35,972 nt of DNA from a virus (IMGVR_UViG_3300037843_000143:1-35972); one strand, 5' to 3'. Positions 1 to 7,198 are shown, counted from the stretch's first letter. Made by a program: numbers and translations. Notes: generated by a model from the letters alone, not told the origin.

Positions 1-196
1 GTAACAGTATTTTCTACAGAATTTTGTAATTCAGGATTACCACTTCTGAAATGTTTCCACGGATTACCACCATTGAGCATAGCACGAACATCATCTCTAT
101 TGAATCGAACATAATTAGGATTTTTTCAATAAAGTCCTTTGCCCAAGTAGATTTTCCAGAAGCAACACTTCCTGTAGTTACAATAATATTACTCAC
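1..196 (-). CDS. pseT: Polynucleotide kinase (PseT/Pnkp-like), 5' part, with a one-base frameshift; runs off the window
   Basis: The N-terminus reads SNIIVTTGSVASGKSTWAKD, a Walker A P-loop aligned with the start of T4 polynucleotide kinase (GCPGSGKSTWAREF). Proposed start is GTG at 196-194, preceded by AAGGAGA nine bases upstream. After FIEK the frame leaves the family at a run of six A (plus-strand T run, 121-126). With one extra A it continues KNPNYVRFNRDDVRAMLNGG, matching the T4 kinase NRDD region. The phosphatase half lies beyond the window. Known role: 5'-kinase/3'-phosphatase that heals RNA ends before ligation; a Rnl2-type ligase lies at 33177-34220. The missing base may be a sequencing error, a true mutation or a -1 slippage site; the sequence alone cannot decide. 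Confidence 0.78.
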
Positions 197-373
197 TTTT
201 TGAAATCTCCTTTTAATAGTTTTACTAGATTCTTTATTAAAAATATAAAAATTATCTTTTGATAATTCAAGACCATATAAACCATTTGGCATTGATAAAA
301 CCCAACCAACAAATATTCCATTAACTATTAATTTTGTACCACCGAGAAGTTTTTTATATTCCATTGATGACAT
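197..373 (-). CDS. Small protein of unknown function directly upstream of the PNK start
   Basis: Starts ATG at 373, which overlaps the previous stop as TAATG and has GAGAGGG eight bases upstream. It encodes MSSMEYKKLLGGTKLIVNGI and so on, a short beta-rich-looking sequence with no recognised motif. In the sequence as given its frame has no stop and runs straight into the PNK frame, which would give PNK an extra N-terminal domain of about 59 residues. In a neighbouring frame the last codons read KLLKGDFKK then TGA, overlapping the PNK GTG. An alternative is therefore a separate gene with a small indel in the T/A runs near 237-250. Confidence 0.5.
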
Positions 374-582
374 TAAAATCCCTCTCTTTGGAAATTAAAA
401 CAAATATCACAAACCTGATTTTTGGTTGGTTGTTTTCTTACCGATGGAACTTGACCAAGAATCATAGAATCTTGTATATTTTCAGGTGTGATATATAAAT
501 CACAATTTGTTCTACCACCTCTATTTGCATCAGGTATATGCCAAAATCCATCAGACAATTTTAATATTTTCATATAAGGCAT
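373..582 (-). CDS. Small conserved-type phage protein with a CxxC motif, 69 aa
   Basis: Start chosen at ATG 582 (MPYMKILKLSDGFWHIPDAN), seven bases after TTGGAGA; a TTG four codons upstream lacks its own ribosome site. The C-terminus carries CDICFNF, a single CxxC that could be half of a metal site. The stop overlaps the next ATG (TAATG). Function not recognised. It belongs to the minus-strand small-gene unit downstream of gp46. Confidence 0.65.
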   Translation of the reverse strand: MPYMKILKLSDGFWHIPDANRGGRTNCDLYITPENIQDSMILGQVPSVRKQPTKNQVCDICFNFQREGF

Positions 583-596
583 TTTAATCTCCAAAT

Positions 597-616
597 AATT
601 TGTGACTACAAATAGT
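597..616 (-). promoter_or_regulatory. Leader motif, copy 1 (TTGTAGTCAC upstream of a ribosome site)
   Basis: On the minus strand CTATTTGTAGTCACAAATTA precedes TTGGAGA and the ATG at 582. Nearly the same string, CTAGTTGTAGTCACGATTAT, precedes AAGGAG and the ATG at 903. Two copies at the same place relative to two consecutive genes suggest a shared leader element such as a protein or RNA operator. This copy also forms a short TTTGT/ACAAA hairpin. The role is inference. Confidence 0.4.
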
Positions 617-639
617 TTTTATATTCAATTGACACATTT

Positions 640-903
640 TTAATCTTTAGTTTCTTCAATTAATTCATCAATATTATTTTTAAGATATTCTGTTAATCCA
701 ATGAATCCTTTTTCTTCAGATTTTTCATGAAATCCTCTAAATCTAACTCTAGCCGGATATACATCAGATATACTTCCATCTTCTTCTTGAACGAATACAA
801 TAGCCCATCCAAAAGTATGAAGAATTCTATTAATCCACCATAACAATTTAGCATCTTGAAATTCTTTCCATGTCTTTTTTATTACCATTTGTTTTTCTTC
901 CAT
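640..903 (-). CDS. Hypothetical phage protein, 87 aa
   Basis: ATG at 903 follows AAGGAG at good spacing. The protein is soluble and aromatic-rich in its first half (KLLWWINRILHTFGWAIVFV) with an acidic C-terminal helix. It looks like a small alpha/beta domain; no catalytic motif is visible and I do not recognise the family. It sits 19 bases downstream of the structured element at 922-1090, so its translation may be influenced by that RNA. Confidence 0.75.
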   Translation of the reverse strand: MEEKQMVIKKTWKEFQDAKLLWWINRILHTFGWAIVFVQEEDGSISDVYPARVRFRGFHEKSEEKGFIGLTEYLKNNIDELIEETKD

Positions 904-921
904 TAAAACTCCTTAAAATAA

Positions 922-1090
922 TCGTGACTACAACTAGGATGCGATTTCTCGGAACCTGCCAGCATAGTCTTTTTTGTATTAAGAAAAATCTATTCTTAAT
1001 ACATAACGCAATCTTGATTGTATATAATTATCATATGATTTTTCTATACAATCTATGGCTTCCCACAGTCATGCCTTGTTATAGTCACGA
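922..1090 (-). ncRNA. Candidate structured RNA (or inverted-repeat-bounded element) overlapping the gp46 stop
   Basis: The ends form a 13-bp closing helix: 922-934 pairs with 1078-1090. The single non-Watson-Crick position is a G-U pair in minus-strand RNA but C-A in plus-strand RNA, which favours minus-strand transcription. Inside are a perfect 10-bp helix (976-985 with 993-1002, 7-base loop), a 9-bp helix (1016-1024 with 1045-1053) and a weaker ATGC/GCAT helix near 940-965. No ORF with a ribosome site fills the region. The gp46 TGA (1085-1087) lies inside the closing helix. A consensus promoter lies upstream at 1197-1225. Alternatives are a small mobile element with terminal inverted repeats or an intercistronic regulatory leader. 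Confidence 0.55.
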
Positions 1091-3013
1091 AATCTCTCTT
1101 CTTAATTTAGAAAATTCTCCCTCTTTAACTACTTCAATTCTTTCGAAATTTGGTAAAATCAAATTTCTATTATGACTTATTATATACACAGATTCAATTA
1201 TATCACTCTTTATCATATTTGTCAATAGGGTGATAATGTTCTCCTTACCTATTGAATCTAAAGTATTATCCAGTAATTCATCTATGGCAAGTATGTTGCA
1301 TGATATTGAATTTTTCTTCTTTGCCAACTTAACGAATGAAAGAAGGATACTCAAATCAATTCTCTTTTTCTCTCCTTCCGATAGAGAATAATAATCCAAA
1401 CCACGCTTTGAATAACCAGTTAATTGAATCTCAAACTGTTCATTAAATTTTATACCAAAGTTAACTCCGAAGTCCTTCAGGTAATTATTTATAGAGCTAT
1501 TCAAAAATGGCAAATCATTTTTAATGATATTTGTTTTAAATCCTTCATCTGATAAAAGAAATTTCATATATTCAAGATATAAAAGTTCTTCTTCAGTTTC
1601 TACTTTACTTTTGGATATTGTATTAAATTTATCTTCATATTCCTTTACTTTTTCTTCATTAATGAAATCTTGTAATTCCATTTTCTGTTCTTTTATAATT
1701 TCTATTCTTAATAAATATTTATTAATATCATTTTCTAATATTCTACTTTGATTAATGACTAAAGATTGTTCATTATTAAATGAAGTATAGTTTTCTATTT
1801 CTTTTAAATACTCTTTTCTTTTCTTTTCTTTATCTTGACAAACTTCTTTCTGTAAATTTTCTATTTCTTTTTTATATTTACTCCAATTTTGATATTCATT
1901 AGTAAAGAAATCAAGATTATCATTAAGATTTTGAAGTTGGCGATTATCTAATTCTATAATTGAATCATATCTATCAATTTCTTTTTGTATTTTATCACAT
2001 TCAATTTTTTTATGTTTAAGTGTAAATTTTGAATTACAAATAGGACATTTTTCAGAATCATTATAAAAAATAGATTTTTCTTTAAGTTTATTTATTTCTT
2101 CTTTATAATTTAAATCTTCTTTTCTTATATTTTTAATATTGTTTTCAATATTATATTTACATAAAATCCATTCATTAATAATTAATTGTATCCAATCAAT
2201 TTTGGTTTGATATCCAATTATTTTATCATCATATCCTGTTTGTTCAAAATTAGGAATAACACCGACCCATTCTTTTATTTTCTTTTCATTTTCATTCTTT
2301 TTTATTTCAATTTCTGTTTTTTGTTTATTCAAATCTATCAATGTTTTTATTTTGTTTTTTTCAAATGTTTCTTTATACTCATTTGCCTTCTGCAATTTCT
2401 CCCTATTATCTTTTACCAAACCATCATAAAGGTCATAATCCTTTACAAGAATCTTCAACTTATCTTTATTTTCCTTTAAATCTGATTTACATTTTTCAAG
2501 CATTTGAGAATAAATTTGAATACCAAGAAGATTTTCTACAACATTTCTTGTTTCTTCTGGTGTTAAATCCACAAATGATTTTGAACTATTTAAAGATAGA
2601 ATACACATATTTTTAAATGTATTCTGGTCAAAACCAATAAGTTCCTCTATTTGTGTTTGTACTAATGCCTTACTTGACCTTTCATCTTGCTCTTTACCAT
2701 CCTTTATCAATGATAAATAATCTGGTTTCAGACCACGTTTAATAATATAAGGTACGCCATTGACGTATAGATAAAGTGTAACTTCACATTTACCCCCATT
2801 AATATTATTATAAACTTGTTCCTTCTTGATACCTTTTCTAATTATTTTACCGTATAAAGCGAAATGTAGAGCATCTACTATAAGTGTAGACTTACCTGTG
2901 CCATTTTCTCCGACAATAACCGTGAATGGTGATTTGTTAAATTCAAATTTTGTTTCAGCATTTCCATAAGAAAGGAAATTTTTAATTATTACAGATTCAA
3001 ATTGTATTTTCAT
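1085..3013 (-). CDS. 46: Recombination endonuclease subunit gp46 (Rad50/SbcC-like ATPase), 642 aa
   Basis: SMC-family ATPase that with gp47 forms the T4 Mre11/Rad50-type complex; it resects DNA ends for recombination-dependent replication and is needed for host DNA breakdown. Visible: Walker A GENGTGKST at 35-43, long coiled coil about 165-500 broken by the zinc hook CPIC (C323, C326), ABC signature LSEGEKKR at 544-551, Walker B NILAIDEL at 573-580, and a switch His in ISHNRN near 613. At 642 aa it is longer than T4 gp46 (560). Start MKIQFESV at 3013 with GAAGGA just upstream; more upstream ATGs lie in the preceding gene. It overlaps that gene by 17 bases. A promoter (1197-1225) lies inside its last 60 codons. 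Confidence 0.95.
   Translation of the reverse strand: MKIQFESVIIKNFLSYGNAETKFEFNKSPFTVIVGENGTGKSTLIVDALHFALYGKIIRKGIKKEQVYNNINGGKCEVTLYLYVNGVPYIIKRGLKPDYLSLIKDGKEQDERSSKALVQTQIEELIGFDQNTFKNMCILSLNSSKSFVDLTPEETRNVVENLLGIQIYSQMLEKCKSDLKENKDKLKILVKDYDLYDGLVKDNREKLQKANEYKETFEKNKIKTLIDLNKQKTEIEIKKNENEKKIKEWVGVIPNFEQTGYDDKIIGYQTKIDWIQLIINEWILCKYNIENNIKNIRKEDLNYKEEINKLKEKSIFYNDSEKCPICNSKFTLKHKKIECDKIQKEIDRYDSIIELDNRQLQNLNDNLDFFTNEYQNWSKYKKEIENLQKEVCQDKEKKRKEYLKEIENYTSFNNEQSLVINQSRILENDINKYLLRIEIIKEQKMELQDFINEEKVKEYEDKFNTISKSKVETEEELLYLEYMKFLLSDEGFKTNIIKNDLPFLNSSINNYLKDFGVNFGIKFNEQFEIQLTGYSKRGLDYYSLSEGEKKRIDLSILLSFVKLAKKKNSISCNILAIDELLDNTLDSIGKENIITLLTNMIKSDIIESVYIISHNRNLILPNFERIEVVKEGEFSKLRREIS
1197..1225 (-). 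promoter_or_regulatory. Consensus sigma70 promoter inside the 3' end of gene 46
   Basis: -35 TTGACA at 1225-1220, 17-bp spacer, -10 TATAAT at 1202-1197, reading on the minus strand. Expected transcript start is about 1190. It would transcribe the structured element at 922-1090 and the small genes down to PNK. Every base of both hexamers matches the consensus. Its location inside coding sequence (LTNMIKSDIIES) makes chance possible but unlikely. Confidence 0.7.
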
Positions 3014-3392
3014 TTTCCTTCTTTTCATCTGTTTCAGTTTGAGAAATAAAACCAACTTCTCTCTTTGGTTTAACATCATCAATTAATGTAGCCATTTGTC
3101 TCATATCCCAAAGAGTAAGACTACCTTTTTCATCATATAAACTACAATTCCTGATTGCATTTTTCTGTGTAAGAGCATTATCAAACTGTTGACATTTAGC
3201 AAAAATAACCGTAAATTCTGCTTCAGCAAACATAAAATTTTTACAATGAGAACAAATTCCAAAATTTTTTTCATGTTCGTTTGATATTTCTGCACCAAAA
3301 TCAAAAACTCTTTCTGCCTTTTGAATAATTTTATTTATTTCTCTAGCGTTTTTTGTTTCTTTTTCTTCTGCGCTTTCGTCATCATCAATCAT
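2997..3392 (-). CDS. Hypothetical protein with a CxxC motif between gp47 and gp46, 131 aa
   Basis: ATG at 3392 follows GGAAGGAT. The N-terminus is acidic and helical; CSHCKNF near residue 48 and later Cys residues (C66, C81) could form a zinc site. The C-terminus is highly charged and overlaps the gp46 start, so the two are probably translationally coupled. The position matches the small genes between 47 and 46 in T4, but no family is recognised. Confidence 0.75.
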   Translation of the reverse strand: MIDDDESAEEKETKNAREINKIIQKAERVFDFGAEISNEHEKNFGICSHCKNFMFAEAEFTVIFAKCQQFDNALTQKNAIRNCSLYDEKGSLTLWDMRQMATLIDDVKPKREVGFISQTETDEKKENENTI

Positions 3393-3399
3393 ATTTTTA

Positions 3400-3558
3400 T
3401 TATCCTTCCAATAGATTTACGGATTTCTCAATTTGAGCATCTAATTCCATCATCTTTGATTCCCATTTTACAGCTTCTTCATATTGACCATTATGTGTTG
3501 CTTCATTCATTTTTAATTTAGCATAATCATATGCTGCCTTCATATCTGCTAATGACAT
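3400..3558 (-). CDS. Small helical protein, 52 aa
   Basis: Begins MSLADMKAAYDYAKLKMNEA and ends NLLEG. ATG at 3558 follows AAAGGAG. The sequence is an almost continuous amphipathic helix with acidic and basic patches, suggesting a helical-hairpin or coiled-coil adaptor. Its stop lies eight bases before the next ATG, and its last codons supply that gene's ribosome site (GGAAGGAT). Function unknown. Confidence 0.7.
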   Translation of the reverse strand: MSLADMKAAYDYAKLKMNEATHNGQYEEAVKWESKMMELDAQIEKSVNLLEG

Positions 3559-3560
3559 AT

Positions 3561-3749
3561 TTATTCTCCTTTAAGTTTTTCAACCATTTCTAAAATTTTT
3601 GGGTCATGAGATAAAGCAAATCCTAAATCAATATCTGCTGCCGTCATTAATTCATTATGTTCTGCATTTTTTTCAATTAACATCATGAACAAAAATGTTT
3701 TAGCTTTTAATAAACTTTCTTCGGTATAATGTTCTTCTGGTTCATCCAT
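3561..3749 (-). CDS. Small acidic protein in the gp47-gp46 interval, 62 aa
   Basis: MDEPEEHYTEESLLKAKTFL and so on; predominantly helical and acidic, with no motif. The ATG at 3749 follows GAGGA contributed by the end of the preceding gene. It is part of the tightly packed 47-to-46 unit. Function not recognised. Confidence 0.68.
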   Translation of the reverse strand: MDEPEEHYTEESLLKAKTFLFMMLIEKNAEHNELMTAADIDLGFALSHDPKILEMVEKLKGE

Positions 3750-3751
3750 TA

Positions 3752-3919
3752 TTATTCCTCTGATTTACTATTAATAAAATTAAGTGTAATAAAATCACAT
3801 GCTTTAATTGGTTTTATAATTGACCAAATAATGTTTTCGTCTTCATCATCTTTATATAATTCAAATTCTGTTCCATCTTGAAAATTACCTTTTGAAAAAG
3901 GTTCAGCCATCATTGACAT
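3752..3919 (-). CDS. Small acidic protein directly after gp47, 55 aa
   Basis: Begins MSMMAEPFSKGNFQDGTEFE and ends FINSKSEE. Its ATG (3919-3917) overlaps the gp47 stop as TAATG, so translation is probably coupled to gp47. It is acidic (KDDEDEN) with a central IIWSIIKPIK segment. No recognised family. Confidence 0.7.
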   Translation of the reverse strand: MSMMAEPFSKGNFQDGTEFELYKDDEDENIIWSIIKPIKACDFITLNFINSKSEE

Positions 3920-4938
3920 TATTCTACTCCTTTATAAAGAGTATTCATTTTTGTAATTAACTTTTCTCTATCAATACCCTTCTTTAACTCTATATCATTC
4001 AACCATAGTATAAGTGATTCTACTGGATTTGTCAAGTCATTAATTTGTGCTTCTTCTAACTTATCTTCGGTTAAACCCTCAAATGAATATGATAATGGTT
4101 TCTTCATCTGAATAACTTTATCAATTGTTTCTAACATTTTATCGGTATATTCTGAATCCAAATAAACTTTTATAAAATTATTTTTACAAATATCCAGAGA
4201 AACCGTTTTATTTTTCAATTGTGAAAGAAATATTTTCTTATATATCGGTGAAATATTATTAGGTACAAAGGTTTCTTTTAATGTTCTTGTATCTAATATT
4301 GTAACACCTTTCTGGTCTTCTGTATCTGCCCAAGACATATGAAAAGGATTCCCAACATAAGGAGCGTTTCTTAAATGAAAATGTCCTGTAAATACTTTAG
4401 TAAATCTATCTGTAAAATCTTTTAAATCAAGACCATTATGTGAAGTTACTCCATTTATAAAATCATAACCTTTAAATTCAAAATGACCTAAACAAATATC
4501 ACCTTTACTTTTAAATAAATTTTTTAATTCTTCTTCATTTGTAATCCACGGAACTAAATAAAAATCTCTATCTTCAAAATTTGTAAAAGTTATTTGGTCT
4601 ATAATACTAACTCTATTAAATCTTTTGAAGGCTTGTAATGAATTTACATCCTTCCTATTTCGATAATAGATATCATGATTACCAATAATTAATATAACTT
4701 CCAATTCAGGAAAAGACATTGTTAAATATTCAATTGCCCAAATAGATAAATCAAAAGATTTTATATTAATTACATTTCTATTATCAAAGAAATCACCTAA
4801 AATGAATAATTTTTTAACCTCATATTCTCTTATAGTAGGAACTAGAAAATTTGTAAGCCATGTTTCAAAAATTTTATGATAAATATCCGAGTCACCACGA
4901 ATACCTATATGCCAATCAGCAGTTAAAAGTATTTTCAA
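3919..4938 (-). CDS. 47: Recombination endonuclease subunit gp47 (Mre11/SbcD-like phosphoesterase), 339 aa
   Basis: Two-metal calcineurin-type nuclease partner of gp46. Motifs in order: DWH at 8-10, GDFFD at 48-52, GNHD at 86-89, GHFE at 151-154 and GHFH at 185-188, the expected metal-binding and catalytic set. Its 339 residues equal the length of T4 gp47. The C-terminal third should be the capping and gp46-binding region. GAGGA lies about 12 bases before the ATG. The order gp55, gp47, gp46 in the direction of transcription is the T4 arrangement. It acts on DNA ends in the cytoplasm during recombination and replication. Confidence 0.95.
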   Translation of the reverse strand: MKILLTADWHIGIRGDSDIYHKIFETWLTNFLVPTIREYEVKKLFILGDFFDNRNVINIKSFDLSIWAIEYLTMSFPELEVILIIGNHDIYYRNRKDVNSLQAFKRFNRVSIIDQITFTNFEDRDFYLVPWITNEEELKNLFKSKGDICLGHFEFKGYDFINGVTSHNGLDLKDFTDRFTKVFTGHFHLRNAPYVGNPFHMSWADTEDQKGVTILDTRTLKETFVPNNISPIYKKIFLSQLKNKTVSLDICKNNFIKVYLDSEYTDKMLETIDKVIQMKKPLSYSFEGLTEDKLEEAQINDLTNPVESLILWLNDIELKKGIDREKLITKMNTLYKGVE

Positions 4939-4940
4939 AT

Positions 4941-5378
4941 TTATTCCTCTAAATTTATTAATAATAACTTTTCAATAGGAACTTTATAAAAATATTCTTC
5001 TTCTCCTACAAATTTATTTCTAACTTCTTCAAATTTACATAATAAAATTATTTTAGAATCACATAAAAATGCTCTTGTTCCTATTTTATTAATTGACATA
5101 AAATAACAAGGTAATTTATTTATAAAAAATTTTTCTTTTCTTTTTGGAATATTTAATGTTGAATATGGAAAATTATTAGTTTTCCAATTTGTTCTTACTT
5201 CAACTTCTACATTTCCTATAATCTTATCATTATTAATAATAATATTTAAATCTACACCATATGGGTCAGAATTATCAGTTAATTTTATTTTAAAATGATT
5301 ATAAAAATATTTTTTAGCTATATTTTTTCCGAACTTATCAAATTCTTTATATAATTCTGAATCAAATTTTTTATTCAA
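4941..5378 (-). CDS. Hypothetical protein, possible PD-(D/E)xK-type nuclease fold, 145 aa
   Basis: Contains DPYGVDLNIII followed about 15 residues later by NVEVEVRTNW, an Asp then a strand with alternating Glu residues. This spacing resembles restriction-endonuclease-like folds, although the usual catalytic Lys is not in the standard place. It is Lys/Asn-rich and ends two bases before gp47. The link to gp47 suggests DNA metabolism. The fold is inference; a structure-based search would decide. Confidence 0.6.
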   Translation of the reverse strand: MNKKFDSELYKEFDKFGKNIAKKYFYNHFKIKLTDNSDPYGVDLNIIINNDKIIGNVEVEVRTNWKTNNFPYSTLNIPKRKEKFFINKLPCYFMSINKIGTRAFLCDSKIILLCKFEEVRNKFVGEEEYFYKVPIEKLLLINLEE

Positions 5379-5915
5379 TTAATCAACCTTCAAATCTTCT
5401 TCAGTAAGATTACATTTAACAGGTTCAAAATCTTCCAAATCAATCTTCATCTTATCCATTTCAACAAATTGTCGGTTATCTTCATCGTCCATTTCCTGAC
5501 CTGTCTTGCGTTCATACAATTTACTTTCAACTAAAAATTCATCAAATAATTCATTTCTGATAATATCATTTTTCAACATTGTTGTCTTCTCTTTCTTAAT
5601 TCGCATCCTGAAAGAGTTGAAAGCAATCATTGTAAAATAAGCGAATGGATTTCTATATTTTGTTATATCAAATTTATCAATATATTTTATTGAATTATAC
5701 AGAGCATCAGACTTCATCTCCGCTTTCCAATCATCGGAGTAATTTATGAACTGTCTGGAATTAGCTAGATTGTCAACAATAAGAATAAAAATTTCACCTA
5801 GTTCTTCACTAATAATCTTTGGTTTAGCCTCTTGATTATTATATTCCTCCAACAACTTCATAAAATTTTCATTTGATACATAAATTCGGACAGATGGTTT
5901 CTTACATTGTTCCAT
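5379..5915 (-). CDS. 55: Late transcription sigma factor gp55, 178 aa
   Basis: T4-type gp55 directs host RNA polymerase to TATAAATA late promoters, with the sliding clamp as coactivator. The conserved core is clear: NYSDDWKAEM, then SDALYNSIKYIDKFDITKYR, NPFAYFTMIAFNSF and RIKKEK line up one-to-one with T4 gp55 (SGYTQSWKQEM, NFDETKYKNPHAYITQ, CFNAFVQRIKKE). Length is close to T4 (185). The acidic C-terminus would carry the clamp-binding tail. Matching late promoters are found at 16580-16587 and 20006-20013. Confidence 0.93.
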   Translation of the reverse strand: MEQCKKPSVRIYVSNENFMKLLEEYNNQEAKPKIISEELGEIFILIVDNLANSRQFINYSDDWKAEMKSDALYNSIKYIDKFDITKYRNPFAYFTMIAFNSFRMRIKKEKTTMLKNDIIRNELFDEFLVESKLYERKTGQEMDDEDNRQFVEMDKMKIDLEDFEPVKCNLTEEDLKVD

Positions 5916-5927
5916 AATTTTGCCTTT

Positions 5928-6104
5928 CTACGGTTTCTCCAAACGAAGTTTCTTTGTTTTAAATTTTTCTTCTGCTCCATCCCTTATAATTTTAACTTCT
6001 ATTCCTTCCTTACATCTATTTACAATGATAACAGAATTTTCAAAAACTTCTTCTTCTTCATCCTTATAATTTCCATCAAAAAGAGGTAATTCATTATCTT
6101 TCAT
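5928..6104 (-). CDS. Small acidic protein upstream of gp55, 58 aa
   Basis: Begins MKDNELPLFDGNYKDEEEEV and ends KKLRLEKP. Its ATG overlaps the preceding stop as ATGA (6104-6101). A single compact beta-rich segment (SVIIVNRCKEGIEVKIIRDG) follows an acidic start. It ends 12 bases before the gp55 ATG. Function unknown. Confidence 0.7.
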   Translation of the reverse strand: MKDNELPLFDGNYKDEEEEVFENSVIIVNRCKEGIEVKIIRDGAEEKFKTKKLRLEKP

Positions 6105-6364
6105 TTATTTCTCCTTTTATAATACATGACTAAACCAATCCATGTAAGATTACTCAAACAAAGAAATATCCCACCATAAAAAGAATAATGTTGATTTATG
6201 CTAGGAAAATAAAATAAATTCCATACACCCCACATAGTAAAGAAAACAATTGTAGGTAAGAATACTCCTTTAAATATTTTATCTCTATAAAGAACTTGAA
6301 CATTTTTACAAATTAATAATGCTCCTATAACTTCAATAAGACAATTTATATAATCATAATTCAT
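6101..6364 (-). CDS. Small integral membrane protein, three predicted helices, 87 aa
   Basis: Start MNYDYINCLIEVIGALLICK at 6364, overlapping the previous stop as TAATG. Hydrophobic segments lie at about 7-22, 37-55 and 61-79, the last followed by YYKRRNK, which by the positive-inside rule puts the C-terminus in the cytoplasm. Small phage membrane proteins of this kind often act in superinfection exclusion or host takeover, but nothing here specifies which. Confidence 0.7.
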   Translation of the reverse strand: MNYDYINCLIEVIGALLICKNVQVLYRDKIFKGVFLPTIVFFTMWGVWNLFYFPSINQHYSFYGGIFLCLSNLTWIGLVMYYKRRNK

Positions 6365-6567
6365 TAGCAACCTTCACAATCACAACAATCTTCACCTAAA
6401 CCATTACAAATTTCATCTTTTTCATGAACCATTTTATATGCTTCTCCATATCCTTCCCAATTATCAACACCACAAGCCTCTAATGCATTTAAAAATATTG
6501 AATCTTTTTTTAAGGCTTCATATTCTTTTTCACTTATTACTACACCACATTTAATTTTTTCATCCAT
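6364..6567 (-). CDS. Small protein with a Cys-rich tail, 67 aa
   Basis: MDEKIKCGVVISEKEYEALK leads into a helical body and ends CNGLGEDCCDCEGC, five Cys in 14 residues, likely metal-binding. ATG at 6567 follows a GGAG-type site. No named family recognised. Confidence 0.68.
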   Translation of the reverse strand: MDEKIKCGVVISEKEYEALKKDSIFLNALEACGVDNWEGYGEAYKMVHEKDEICNGLGEDCCDCEGC

Positions 6568-6568
6568 A

Positions 6569-6754
6569 TTATTCTCCTTTTGTTAAATACTTTTCTGGTA
6601 TAACTATGTGTTCAAGTTTATCTATTCCATAGTAGGGAGAATCATCACGCTTTTCATATGTTATTATTTTACCTCTTAGACCATCATAAAAACCATTTTC
6701 CCATTCTCCGTTACTCTTTATACCTACTATATCACCATATTTGAATTTTGTCAA
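6569..6754 (-). CDS. Small beta-rich protein with a TTG start, 61 aa
   Basis: The best start is TTG at 6754, five bases after GGAGG, giving (M)TKFKYGDIVGIKSNGEWENG. An in-frame ATG further upstream would overlap the previous gene. The sequence KYGDIVGIK...GLRGKIITYEK looks like a small SH3-like barrel. The TTG plus the next codon is also the -35 box of a promoter (6726-6754). Function unknown. Confidence 0.65.
   Translation of the reverse strand: MTKFKYGDIVGIKSNGEWENGFYDGLRGKIITYEKRDDSPYYGIDKLEHIVIPEKYLTKGE
6726..6754 (-). promoter_or_regulatory. Putative sigma70 promoter in the first codons of the 61-aa gene
   Basis: TTGACA at 6754-6749, 17-bp spacer, TATAGT at 6731-6726. Transcription would start near 6719 and serve the genes down to gp55. 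The -35 hexamer contains the gene's own TTG start codon, so a transcript from here cannot make that protein from its start. Confidence 0.45.
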
Positions 6755-6755
6755 G

Positions 6756-6929
6756 TTAACCTCCAAATCTATCATCATAATTGGCAAAAAGCATAGAATC
6801 CCCGACATATAATTTTGCTTTTATCTTTTTAATCATAAGGTCATGTACAACCTTCAAAGATTTTGCCAATGAATCGGTTTTAATCTTTTCTATCCATTTA
6901 TCATCTTCTAATGCTTTAACACTATACAT
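6756..6929 (-). CDS. Small protein, 57 aa
   Basis: Begins MYSVKALEDDKWIEKIKTDS and ends NYDDRFGG. The last codons GGA GGT TAA are the ribosome site of the next gene. It is mostly one or two helices (AKSLKVVHDLMIKKIKAKL). It overlaps the previous gene's end by eight bases. Not recognised. Confidence 0.65.
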   Translation of the reverse strand: MYSVKALEDDKWIEKIKTDSLAKSLKVVHDLMIKKIKAKLYVGDSMLFANYDDRFGG

Positions 6930-7188
6930 TTTTCACCTTATAACAAGGAACTTTCTTATAAGTACCATTAACTAGTTGTCTTGCCCTTTTCTTTGCATTA
7001 TTACCGACATTATAAGAACCATTATCTTCATTATCATGAACAAGACGAGCAGATTTTATATAATCACGAACTTCATAATTTGTAACACTCTGGTCAAGTT
7101 TATAAATTTCAAAATCCTGACCTTCCATCCTTTTAAGAATAGAAATTGGACATGGAGCATCTTTTTTGGCTACTGTTTTCTCTCTCAT
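6922..7188 (-). CDS. Basic hypothetical protein, 88 aa
   Basis: MREKTVAKKDAPCPISILKR at the start and KVPCYKVKNV at the end; basic overall with a NAKKRARQLV helix, so nucleic-acid binding is possible but unsupported by a motif. ATG at 7188 follows a GGAGA site. Part of the early-type small-gene run. Confidence 0.68.
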   Translation of the reverse strand: MREKTVAKKDAPCPISILKRMEGQDFEIYKLDQSVTNYEVRDYIKSARLVHDNEDNGSYNVGNNAKKRARQLVNGTYKKVPCYKVKNV

Positions 7189-7198
7189 TATTTTCTCC

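Noticed and set aside
625-655. TTGACA on the plus strand before the 640-903 region
   Set aside because: No -10 box at 16-18 bp and no plus-strand gene follows.
1486-1493. TATAAATA on the minus strand inside gene 46
   Set aside because: It lies in codons for SINN with no gene start close downstream; treated as chance in AT-rich coding sequence.
1524-2616. Plus-strand open frames opposite gene 46
   Set aside because: Low-complexity Phe/Ile/Leu/Ser-rich antisense frames without ribosome sites.
5117-5124. TATAAATA on the minus strand inside the nuclease-like gene
   Set aside because: About 180 bases before gp47 and fully inside coding sequence; a real late promoter cannot be excluded but support is weak.
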